In this document: positions 10,044-18,837 of the stretch, piece after piece
How positions within the stretch are numbered: the first letter of the stretch is position 1
Layout of the letters: the number at the start of each line of letters is the position of its first letter
NCBI GenBank assembly: GCA_016717005.1
Contig: JADJUF010000007.1
Location: 626,001 to 690,000, forward strand
From: Myxococcales bacterium
GTDB taxonomy: Bacteria; Myxococcota_A; Polyangia; Haliangiales; Haliangiaceae
DNA length: 64,000 nt
Direction of reading: 5' to 3'
Notes under the pieces: model-generated
What the model was told of the DNA's origin: nothing
Databases searched by the model: none
Seen by the model: only the letters and a program-made list of their open reading frames with translations
Made by a program: the position numbers and the translations under genes

Positions 10044-11063
10044 ATGCGCCGCATGACGAAGGCGATGTGGATGGTCCGTGCTGGCCGGGGCGGCGAGCTG
10101 ATCGAGCGCTATCGCGAGCAGGGGCGGGTCGGCCTGGGTCAGGGCGGCGAGGGGCTGGGCGAGCTCGCCTACACGAAGATGAGCAGGAACGACTCCAGAC
10201 GCACCTGCGCGCGAGGTTCCCGGCCTGGAAGCCAGGCAAGATCATTAACGCTGCCGGTCAGCTCCACCGATTCTTCACCGAAGTCGCCGAGGACGACGGT
10301 GTCGTGACCTACGACCCGACGTCCCGTGAGTATCTGGTCGGGACCATCGCCGGGCCGCTCGAGTACCTGGATGGGGAACAACTCCCGTTCGTGCGCAAGG
10401 TGCGCTGGCACGGCAAGGTGTCCCGCGACTCGCTCTCGGCTGCGGCGCGCAACCCGCTGGGCTCGACCATGACTCTGTTCCGCGTCCCCGACGATGTCGT
10501 GCGCGAGCTGGAGGCGGGCATCGTGGCGCTCGATGCGCCGACGCCGGTCGCGACCACACCAACGGCGCCATCCGCGGTGGAGGTGCTCGCCGAGGCCGAC
10601 GACCCGACCGAGCGCGCGCTCGAACTGCTCAACGACCGCATCAACGGGTTGGACTGGGTGGCGTTGCAGGAGCTGGTCGCGGGCATCCTGCGCGCCATGG
10701 GCTACAAGACCAGGGTCTCGCCAGGGGGGCCGACCGCGGCGTCGACATCTTCGCGTCGCCTGATGGGCTCGGGCTGCAGGAGCCACGCATCTTCGTCGAG
10801 GTGAAGCACCGCGGCCAGGCGATGGGCGCTCCGAGCTACGCGCGTTCCTCGGCGGCCGCAAGACCACCGACCGCTGCCTGTACGTGAGCACGGGCGGCTT
10901 CACGAAGGACGCGCGCTATGAGGCCGGGCGTTCGACGATCCCGATCACGCTGGTGGACCTGCCCCTGCTGGTGACCTGGTCTCGACCACTACGAGACTGG
11001 ACGAGCCGACGCGGTGGCTGGTGCCGCTCACGCGGGATCTACTGGCCCATCGCCGAAGACTGA
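10044..11063 (+). pseudogene. Mrr-type restriction endonuclease, broken frame
   Basis: Divergent from the methyltransferase. Read across frames it is a complete Mrr-family protein. The N-terminal module starts MWMVRAGRGGELIERYREQG and continues with LQTHLRARFPAWKPGKI, AAGQLHRFF and VVTYDPTSREYLVG. The C-terminal PD-(D/E)xK nuclease has GYKTRVSPGG, then DRGVDIFASPDGLGLQ and the catalytic FVEVKHR, then FLGGRKTTDRCLYVSTGGFT and a YWP near the end. Frame breaks occur near 10178, 10728, 10835 and several times in 10968-11040. Most can be repaired by adding one base to a doubled base (for example CCGA to CCGGA, twice). This fits homopolymer compression in the assembly as well as real decay. The start is 10044 or 10053. 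Family role: cleaves foreign, often modified, DNA. Confidence 0.7.
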
Positions 11064-11243
11064 TCAGGACGCATGAGATCGACACGTGCACTCGATCGCG
11101 GCGCCGCCAGCTGAGCTGGAGGAAACAAGTGGAGGACGGAGCGACGGCGCGCGGCTGGGTGTCGGCTGGTCGTTGGTGCTCGCGGTGGTGCCGTCCTGGC
11201 TGCGCTAATCGAGCGCCGGCCCGCGAAGTAACAGGCGGGTTGG

Positions 11244-11646
11244 CTACGTCGCCGGGCCGTCGGCGGCTGGCCGCGATGTCTTGAAGATCTTCTCGATCGA
11301 CAGGAGCCGCAGCACCGCATCGTACCCGCTCGACAGCTCGGCGATACGGCGAATCTCCGCGAGGAGACTCGCGGTCGCCGGTCCGCTTGGCAGCGGCATG
11401 CCGCGGTTCCAGGCGATCGCGAGGAGCACCAGGGCTAGCTGCACGGCGTGAAAGCCGTCGCCGTAGAGCACAACGGCCTCGCCCTCGACACGAGCCAGGA
11501 AGGGCAGAAGGTCGCGGACGCATCCTTCGAGTTGCTCTGGCGACGGTGCGAAATCGGCGAAGCGATGGTCTCGGTCTTTCGGACAGGTCGTGCTCCGACG
11601 TCGCTCCAGCCGGAAGGTATCGCTCGAGATACTCGCGTTCGTTCAC
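11244..11646 (-). CDS. Small hypothetical protein with one frame break
   Basis: Two open frames join into one plausible protein of about 134 residues. The first starts MNEREYLERYLPAGATSEHD at 11646. After one shift near 11575 it continues DHRFADFAPSPEQLEGC, then RDLLPFLARVEGEAVVLYGD, then FHAVQLALVLLAIAWNRGM, ending SRPAADGPAT. The joined product has an amphipathic, folded-protein look; each frame alone degenerates into Arg-rich sequence past the break. No family is recognised. It sits between the Mrr gene (convergent) and the repeat array, and it carries the same one-base type of break as its island neighbours. The 11647-11850 stretch upstream holds no gene I can support. Confidence 0.45.
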
Positions 11647-11850
11647 GTGGCCCCGCGGGTCAGCCTATCACCCGACCAGGACCCTCGCGGAGCTGCCGTC
11701 CAGCCAGTCGAGGCGCTCGCCGACCCGCTTGATCCGTGCTGCCAGTGTGCGGCCACTCCAGCAGGCACGGGGCGGCATCGAACGGTCCCGAACGGAACCC
11801 AACCGCCTGGAATCACCCGAACCAGGCGACAGGCCAGGCCCCCGTAGAAT

Positions 11851-12313
11851 AGGGCCCCCACCCAGGACGCGAAACTCCCGGCGCGTCGACCGGCGCTCGA
11901 CCGAAGAACTTACAAACTCTGAGTTTCAGAGGGTTCGTCGCCGAACCCTCCCCCATCGGGGGCAAGCCCCGACGAGGGCCCCCACCCAGGACGCGAAACT
12001 CCCGGCGCGTCGACCGGCGCTCGACCGAAGAACTTACAAACTCTGTGTTCCAGAGGGTTCGTCGCCGAACCCTCCCCCATCGGGGCAAGCCCCGATGAGG
12101 GCCTCCACCCAGGACGCGAAACTCCCGGCGCGTCGACCGGCGCTCGACCGAAGAACTTACAAACTCTGAGTTTCAGAGGGTTCGTCGCCGAACCCTCCCC
12201 CATCGGGGGCAAGCCCCGACGAGGGCCCCCACCCAGGACGCGAAACTCCCGGCGTCGACCGGCGCTCGACCGAAGCACTTACAAACTCTGTGTTCCAGAG
12301 GGTTCGTCGCCAG
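11851..12313 (+). repeat. Four-copy 123-bp tandem repeat array with hairpins
   Basis: Four units of 123-124 bp; the landmark ACTTACAAACTCTG occurs at 11908, 12032, 12155 and 12278. Units 1 and 3 read GAGTTTCAGAG after the landmark and units 2 and 4 read GTGTTCCAGAG, so the array is a duplicated dimer. Each full unit contains two hairpins. One has stem GAGGGTTCG / CGAACCCTC with loop TCGC (11929-11950 in unit 1). The other has stem TCGGGG / CCCCGA (11956-11972). A degenerate remnant continues to about 12411. The array lies between two minus-strand genes and encodes nothing convincing. Similar sequence recurs near 27.1 kb and, inverted, at 44.7-45.0 kb. Confidence 0.9.
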
Positions 12314-12433
12314 GTTTCAGAGGGCTCGTGGCCGAACCCAGGCAGGTGCAAGGGCGCGGTCCGCGGTCAAGCCCCGACAGGGCCCCCACCCAGGCCCCCC
12401 CACGACGCAGAGACGCCCCCTCCAGCGCGCGGG

Positions 12434-12799
12434 TCAGGTGGCGAGGGCGACGTAGATCCGGCGGTCGCCGCGCAAGAGCGCGACGTCGGCCGCCGCGTGG
12501 CCACGGCCGGGCTCGGTCCGGATCGCGGCGCACGCGACCGACGACCGCACGAACGCGGCGATCGCGTCGACCGCCGTGCGCCCGAACCGCCAGCCGAGCT
12601 CGCGCACGAGCTCGCGGCCGCGGGCCTGCCAGGCCGCGACCCCGGCCCACTCGGCCGCGGCCGCGCTCATCGCGACGATGCGCCCGTCGCCGTCGAGGGC
12701 GATCAGCGGCTCGCCGGCACGATCGAGCTCGGTCGCGCTGAGCTCGTCGAGCTCGACGCCGCGCCAGCGCGGACACACGGCGGCCGGTACTTGACCCAT
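12434..12799 (-). CDS. Small PAS-like protein
   Basis: A 121-residue protein, MGQVPAAVCPRWRGVELDEL to RRIYVALAT. Its centre, LDRAGEPLIALDGDGRIVAM followed by SAAAAEWAGVAAWQARG, matches the start of a PAS fold (small-molecule or redox sensing domain), but no output domain is attached. It starts 43 bp after the stop of the lipase gene on the same strand and may be transcribed with it. A stand-alone sensory or protein-interaction module is the most I can infer. The degenerate end of the repeat array lies just beyond its stop. Confidence 0.55.
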   Translation of the reverse strand: MGQVPAAVCPRWRGVELDELSATELDRAGEPLIALDGDGRIVAMSAAAAEWAGVAAWQARGRELVRELGWRFGRTAVDAIAAFVRSSVACAAIRTEPGRGHAAADVALLRGDRRIYVALAT

Positions 12800-12842
12800 G
12801 CCGCTGTGACGTCGGGTCCCGCCGCCCGGTTACGGTCGGCGA

Positions 12843-14084
12843 TCAGTTCGCGCCGCGGGGGCCGCCGCCCTCGGCGGCCTCCATCTCGGACGCGCGCCGC
12901 AGCGCCAGCGTGATCAGCGCCTCGACGATGTCGGCCGGCACGTCGGCCTGGCCGCGGCCGATCGCGCTCATCACCGGTGACGCGTGGTCCTGGTCGTTGG
13001 CGTAGACCACGTCGGACCCCGGCACGACCGCGTCCTTCTTCGGCACGAGGCCGTCGGACTCGAGGCCGTACTGGTTGCGCATGTACGACGCGGCCGGGCC
13101 CACCGTCGACACGGTCGGCCCGCCGGTGGTGCCGTAGCTGATCGTCGGCATCCGCGCGGTGTCGTACGGGTGCGCGCGCACGAACTCCTGGCGCGCCTGG
13201 TAGGTCAGATCGGTCAGCGCCCGCTGGTCACCGGAGAACAACCGCTTGATCGCCGAGCCGACCAGCCCGAGCAGGCGCGCGTTGCCGGCGATGTCGGACG
13301 CGACCGGCGTCCCGCCGTACGGCGTCTGCATCGCGATCACGGCGTGGACGTGCTCGTAGAGCTCGGGGTACTGCGCGATCGCCGCCGTCGCGTCGACGCC
13401 GCCCTTGCTGTGGCCGATCAGCACGACCTCCTTGCCCTCGGCCTTGGCGATCTCGTTGATCGCGTCGCGGATGATCTTGGCGTTGTCCTCGACCGAGGCG
13501 TCGGTGTCGATCGTGACCATGCGCGCGTCGAGCCCGAGCTTCTTCATGCGCGCCATGTTGTCGTTCATGTATCCGGGGTAGTGCTCGGTGAAGAGCCCCG
13601 GCACCACCAGGTAGATGTAGTCCTTGGCGTCGGGCGGCAGCTGGTTGGTGCCGGCCTTGGCCGCGTCGGCGGTCGTGCGGTACTCGGCGGAGCGATCGGC
13701 GCGGGCGCCGCCCTGCTCGGTCTGCGCCCAGCCGGACGGCGACGGCTTGACCTCGGGCGCCTGGGCCGTCGACGACGACGAGCCACCGAACGGGTTCCAC
13801 CACGCGCCGCTGCTGGTGCCGCTGGTGCCGCTGGTGCTGCCGGCCTCGGGCGCCGGGGTGGCGCTGGTCGTCTCGGCGGCGGGGCCGGGCCGCGCGGCCG
13901 GGCGGCCGCGGTAGAGGCTGTGCAGCAGCTCCTGCGCAGCGGCGATCGGGCCGCGGCTGGCCGCCGGCCCGCTGCCGATCGCGGCGGTGACCCGACGGCG
14001 ACCGTCGGTCTCGGACACCGTCACCGAGCGCAGATCGACGGCGGGCGGGGCGGCTTCGGGGCTCGCTTCACGGTCCTGGGGCAT
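12843..14084 (-). CDS. Alpha/beta-hydrolase, triacylglycerol-lipase-like
   Basis: About 413 residues from ATG 14084 (MPQDREASPEAAPPAVDL). The first 160 residues are low-complexity Ala/Pro/Ser/Thr with a run of SGTSGTSSGAWW type sequence. The hydrolase starts at DYIYLVVPGLFTEHYPGY. The nucleophile elbow is GHSKGG (Ser at about 223) in VVLIGHSKGGVDATAAI; MQTPYGGTPVASDIAG follows, and a late DQDHASPV supplies a candidate catalytic His. This is the layout of Pseudomonas-type lipases. There is no clear Sec signal, so location is uncertain. Starts further upstream (to 14234) add Arg-rich sequence and are less likely. No good ribosome-binding site is visible at the chosen start. Confidence 0.65.
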   Translation of the reverse strand: MPQDREASPEAAPPAVDLRSVTVSETDGRRRVTAAIGSGPAASRGPIAAAQELLHSLYRGRPAARPGPAAETTSATPAPEAGSTSGTSGTSSGAWWNPFGGSSSSTAQAPEVKPSPSGWAQTEQGGARADRSAEYRTTADAAKAGTNQLPPDAKDYIYLVVPGLFTEHYPGYMNDNMARMKKLGLDARMVTIDTDASVEDNAKIIRDAINEIAKAEGKEVVLIGHSKGGVDATAAIAQYPELYEHVHAVIAMQTPYGGTPVASDIAGNARLLGLVGSAIKRLFSGDQRALTDLTYQARQEFVRAHPYDTARMPTISYGTTGGPTVSTVGPAASYMRNQYGLESDGLVPKKDAVVPGSDVVYANDQDHASPVMSAIGRGQADVPADIVEALITLALRRASEMEAAEGGGPRGAN

Positions 14085-14277
14085 CGCGGTGAAGCGTACT
14101 CGCGAACAGACGCGCGCGACAGCCGTCGCGCTCGGCCGCTGGTCCAACCAGCGCCGCGACGCAGGCGCCGCTCGCCAGCCGGTGCGACGACGCCAGCGGC
14201 GGCATGGTCGGGCGCCCGGCGATCGGGTCCCCAACCGTGAGCCGCGTCCACGGCACCCAGCGGATGGACGCGTGCCG

Positions 14278-17092
14278 CTACTTGGCCTTGGCCAGGTCGC
14301 CGGCCTCGATCCAGGTCAGCCGCTCGGGCACCAGGTAGCGCTTGATCACCCGGTTGACGTCGGCGGCCGAGACCTGCGCGATCGCCGCCCGCCGCGCGCG
14401 GCGCCAGGCGAAGTCGCGCCCCAGGTACCGGTCGCGCCCCAGCATCTGCGCCAGCGCGCCGTCGTCGGCCAGGGCGTTGTCCTCCTGTTCGAGGAGCGAC
14501 GTCCGCGCGGTCGCGACCTCGGCCGCGGTGACGCCGGCGTCGCGCAGCCGCGCCACCTCCTCGACCATCGCCGCCCGAGCCTTGACCAGGTTCTGCGGCG
14601 CCAGGATCGCGCCCATGATCACGCCCCCGACCGGATCCAGATCGCCGGGCGTCAGCCCGCCCCAGACGCCGTACGAGAAGCCGTCGTGCTCGCGCAGGCG
14701 CATCCACAGCCGCGAGCCGGTCGAGCCGCCCAGGATCTGCGACGCCACCGCCAGCGCCGGCGCGTCGGCGTGATCCTCGTCGAGCTCGAGCTCGTTGCCG
14801 GCGAGGATGATCGCCATCTCCTTGTCCTTGGTGTCGATGCGCTCGGCCGTCGCCGCGGCCTGCCACGCGTGATCGGCCAGGCGCGCGTAGGCGGCCTTCG
14901 CGGTCCAGGTGCCGAACTCGGCGCCGAGCTGGACCGCGAGCGCGTCGGCGTCGAAGTCACCGACCGCGGTCACCTCGCCGTGGCCGCCGCCCCAGAACCG
15001 CGCGTGGTACGCCGCCAGCGCCGAGACCGTCACCGCCTTGAGCGCGGCGATCTGATCGTCGGCGCTGCGGGTCGCGCGCGGATCGTCCTTGGGCCAGGGC
15101 GCGAGCACCTGGCTGAAGCGCCGGAACGCCAGCTGCGCTGGATCCTGGCGCTCCTCCTCGACCGCGCCGATCTCCTCCTGCCGCACCACCTCGAGCTCCT
15201 TGGCGGCGAGCGCCGGGTGCTTGAGCAGATCGCTCACGAGCGCGATCACCTCGGGCACCGACCCGCGCACGGTCTCGATCGACACCGCGATCGTGCCGGC
15301 GTCGCTGCGCACGCTGACGCTCGCGGTCAGCCGATCCTCGAGCTCCTCGAGCTGCTGGAACGACCGGGTCTTGGTGCCGCGCGTGACCATGCGGCCGAGC
15401 AGCCGCGCGACCGCGGCCTGGCCCCGCAGCGCCGCCGCGTCGCCGTGGTGGAAGCGCAGCTCGATCGTCACCTTCTCGCCGCGGGTCTTCTTGGGCAGGG
15501 AACGTGGCCGCCAGGCCGCCTGGCAGCTCGAGCTTCTGGGTGCGCGCGGCGAGGTTGTCGAGCGAGGCGACGAACGCCTCGCCGGCGGCCGGGGCCGCGA
15601 CCTCGAGGTTCGCCACCAGCGCCGCGACGTCGGGCTGGCTCGGGGCCGGCGCGCGCGCGGGCGCCGCGGTCGGCACGAACTCGCCGAGCGTCCGGTTCGA
15701 AGGCCGCAGGTACGCCAGCGCCACCCGCTGCACGTCGGCGGCGGTGATCGTCTTCAGGCGCTGCCGGTACGCGAAGATCAACCGCCAGTCCCCGGCCGCC
15801 GCCCACTCCGACAGCTCGACCGCGACGCGCTGGCTGTCGGCCATCGACCGCACCAGCTCGCTGGTCGCCCGGGCGCGGAAGCGCTCGACCTCGGCCTCGG
15901 TCACCGGTCGGCGGGCGAAGCCCTCGACCGTGTCGATCAGCGCGGCGCGCGCGCGCGCGACCGCCTTCGCGTCCTTGGGCTTGACCCCGACCAGCAGGTA
16001 GCTGGGATCTCGGAACAGGTACTGGTCGGCCGAGACCTCGTTGGCCACGCCGGTCGCGACCAGCGCCTGGTACAGGCGCCCGGTCGGCTCGCGCGTCAGC
16101 AGGTCGGCCAGCGCGTCGAACGCGACGTGGTCCGGGTCGGCGCCGGCGACGCCGTGGTACAGGGCCAGCAGCAAGCGGACGTCGCCGGTGCGGCGCAGCG
16201 TGACCGAGCGCTCGCCGTCCTGGACCGGCTCGACGGTGTAGGTCGTCGGCAGGGTCCGGGTCGGCCGGGGCAGCGCCCCGAAGGTCGCGTCGATCTCGGC
16301 CAGCGCCGCGGCGCCGTCGAACTTGCCCGCCACCACGAGGATCGCGTTGTCGGGCTGGTAGTAGCGGACGTAGAACTCGCGCAGCCGCGACGTCGGCACG
16401 TGCTCGACGTCGCTGCGCGAGCCGATCGTGTCCTTGCCGTAGTTGTGCCACTGGTAGGCGGCCGAGGTGACGCGCTGCTCGAGGATCGAGTCGGGGTCGT
16501 TCTCGCCCGACTCCATCTCGTTGCGGACGACGCTGAACTCGGTGGCGAGATCGTCGTCGGAGATGCTGGCGTTGACCATCCGGTCGGCCTCGAGCGCCAG
16601 CGTCCAGCGCAGGTTGTCGCCCGTGGCCGGCAGGGTCTCGAAGTAGTTGGTCCGATCCTGCCAGGTCGTGCCGTTGGCGAAGGCGCCGCGCTCGTCGAGC
16701 AGCTTGAGCACGTTGCGGTGCCCGGGCGAGCCCTTGAACATCATGTGCTCGAGCAGGTGCGCCATGCCGGTCTCACCCGAGCCCTCGTGCATCGAGCCGA
16801 CCAGGTAGGTGACGTTGACCGTGACCGTCGACTGGGTCGGGTCCGGGAACAGGAGCACGCGCAGGCCGTTGCCCAGCTCGTGCTCGCTGATGCCCTCGAC
16901 GGTGCGCACCAGCCGCGGCGGCGTGCGCGGCGGCGTGACCGCGGCCGGCGGCGTGACCGCGACCGGCGGCGTGACCGCGACCGGCGGCGAGGTGACCGGC
17001 AACGTGCCGGGGCGAGCGCTGCCACCGCAGGCGGTCAGCGCCGCCAGCGACACCAGCGCGAACGTGCGCGCGAACAAGGCGACAGGGTGCAT
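14278..17092 (-). CDS. Two-domain M16 zinc peptidase lipoprotein, one frame break
   Basis: About 938 residues if the break is repaired. The signal peptide ends in lipobox LTAC (Cys about 22), then a tandem TPPVAV linker. The first M16 domain has the inverted zinc motif HLLEH in HLLEHMMFKG (about 109-118) and a downstream Glu in EFSVVRNEM. The second M16 domain lacks HxxEH (AVARLLGRMVTRGT at that place) and is probably the inactive partner, as is usual for the family. At about 15500 the frame shifts by one base in a short C run (TTCCCTGCCC): in-frame reading turns Arg-rich, while the other frame continues LPKKTRGEKVTIELRFHHGD through to the stop at 14278. The TonB-like gene lies 40 bp upstream on the same strand. 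Expected role: periplasmic or surface peptide degradation. Confidence 0.8.
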
Positions 17093-17132
17093 GGGGCTCG
17101 CGGCGTTATAGCAGCGCCGCGGGCCCGGCCCG

Positions 17133-17915
17133 TCACGACTTCATCCGGTAGATCACGATCTCGACGGTGCACATCGGCGCCGGCACGCCGTTCACCTTGT
17201 AGGGGCGATAGCGCCAGGCCTGCATCGCGGCGACCAGCGCGCCGTCGTAGTCGTCGTAGCCGGTCGACTGCATCACCCGGACCGAGTCGACGACGCCGGT
17301 CGCCGACACGCACAGCTTGAACGTCCCGCGCAGCTGATCGCGATCGCCGTGGACCATCTCGACCCGCACCCGGTCGGGAGGATAGATGCGATCGTTGCCG
17401 CCGATCCGCAGGCCGGCCGCGACGCTCGGCGGCACCGCCACCGGCGGCGGCACCTTCACGACCGGCGGGGTCACCTTCGTGACCGGCGGGGTCTCGCCGC
17501 ACGGCGGCTGCGCGCAGGTGCCGGTGCCGATCTCGGTCGACGCGGGGTCGCCGCCGACGTTGTCGCCGCCGCCGCCGGTGCCGACGGTCTGCGCGCCACC
17601 GCCGGTCGTCGGCACGACGGGCGGCGTGACCTCGAGGTGGACCGGCTGCACCGGCACCACCGGCTTGACCTTGGCGACCGCCTTGGGCCGCTCGACCTGC
17701 AGGCGCGCGCCCGGCGGCGGCCCGCCTGGCGGCGGCAGATCGATCTTGGCCGCGAACCGCACGTCGGTGCGGTCGGCGTACGCGACCTTGTCGATCTTCC
17801 AGAACGCGGACACCACCAGCACGACCAGGACGGCGGCGTGGCCGGCGACCGTGGCCAGGAGCAGCGCGGTCTTCCACCGCGGCGACGACGAGGGCGAGAG
17901 GGCGCGGTCGAACAT
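17133..17915 (-). CDS. TonB-like energy transducer or AgmX-type protein
   Basis: 260 residues from ATG 17915 (MFDRALSPSSSPRWKTALLL). One N-terminal membrane anchor (ALLLATVAGHAAVLVVLVVSA) is followed by a Pro/Val-rich linker typical of periplasm-spanning transducers (PPVTKVTPPVVKVPPPVAV). The C-terminal domain, about 190-260, has LRGTFKLCVSATGVVDSV and AMQAWRYRPYKVNGVP, which is the TonB C-terminal fold. Several Cys residues are present (CAQPPCG, KLCV, MCTVEI). It may energise an outer-membrane receptor or act in envelope assembly; no receptor gene is adjacent. The M16 peptidase gene follows 40 bp downstream. Confidence 0.75.
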   Translation of the reverse strand: MFDRALSPSSSPRWKTALLLATVAGHAAVLVVLVVSAFWKIDKVAYADRTDVRFAAKIDLPPPGGPPPGARLQVERPKAVAKVKPVVPVQPVHLEVTPPVVPTTGGGAQTVGTGGGGDNVGGDPASTEIGTGTCAQPPCGETPPVTKVTPPVVKVPPPVAVPPSVAAGLRIGGNDRIYPPDRVRVEMVHGDRDQLRGTFKLCVSATGVVDSVRVMQSTGYDDYDGALVAAMQAWRYRPYKVNGVPAPMCTVEIVIYRMKS

Positions 17916-18837
17916 GGGGTGGACACGCGCCGGCGCGGGCGCCGATCTAGCGCGCGCGTTGACAGCCGGCGACCGGCTGCGGCCCGGACGCCGCCCCCGG
18001 TGTCGCACCCCGCCGCCCGGCGCGCGATCGCCGTGATTCCGCGGCCGCGTCGCAGCGGCCCACCCTCCGCGTGCTGGCGCGGCCGGTTCGTGGCCGGCCG
18101 CAGGCCGCGCTACCTCAGCGTTGTCCGACCGGCGGGCGTACGTCCCGAAATGGCGCGCCGGATCCGGTCCGGTCGACGCTCCGTGCGTGCCGCCGCGTGG
18201 ATCGCCAGGGCTGAACCTGCTCGCGAGACCGACGGCCGCGCGCGCCGGCGAGCTGCCGGCATGACCGCGGCAACGCCAGGCTGCTCCACGGGTTGGCCGA
18301 TGGCGGGCGGTCGTGCGGTCCGCTCAACGACGGTGACGTCGGCGTAGTCTGGATCGTCGGACCCAGTGGCAAAGTGAGGGGCCGCCGATCGTTCGCCCTC
18401 TACATGGCGGCGCGCGCGGACGCCATCGCCTTCGGCGGACGATCGCGTCACCATCAACGAACGGTGCAGCGCGGACGGCTGGTCGGCGGACGTCATCACC
18501 TGCCATGGCGACCGCCCCGCAAGAGAAGGCTCGACGCCATCGGCACCAGCGCAGCGTCCGAGCAGACGTTCGCCCTCGACCCGGTGACGCAGGCGACGGT
18601 CCCACAGGGGCGTCGCCCTCGACGTCAACGGAACCTCGAGATCCTTCCTGGCGCCGAGTAGGCCTGCCCCGATAGCAGCGAGCCCGGGCCGGAGATCACG
18701 CGCCCCGACCTGTCCCGGCCCGGCGCCGTGGTCGAGGTCAGTCATTCCTCATCGAGCGGAGCCGCGGGCCCGTAGACCGACCGCGCCTGGCCTCGACGCC
18801 GTCCCCCAGCCGCGGTCGCGCGCCGCGCGCGCGCGGC
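17916..18837 (+). other. Intergenic stretch without a supported gene
   Basis: About 920 bp between the TonB-like gene start and the stop of the outer-membrane barrel gene. Open frames exist on both strands (for example 18110-18745 minus and 18293-18661 plus), but their translations are Arg/Pro-rich with no domain, signal or credible start. I see no tRNA, repeat or strong terminator. It could be a decayed gene or a long regulatory leader; the sequence alone does not decide. Confidence 0.4.

Noticed and set aside
3361..11063. DISARM class 1
   Set aside because: A SNF2 helicase and an adenine methyltransferase are present, but the expected drmA, drmB and drmC partners are absent, and zinc ribbons plus an Rrp8-like domain are not part of that description.
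11851..12313. CRISPR array
   Set aside because: Units are 123 bp and contiguous, with no short repeat-spacer alternation and no cas gene.
18110..18745. 211-codon minus-strand frame
   Set aside because: No signal or fold-like pattern, Arg-rich, no RBS; region kept as non-coding.
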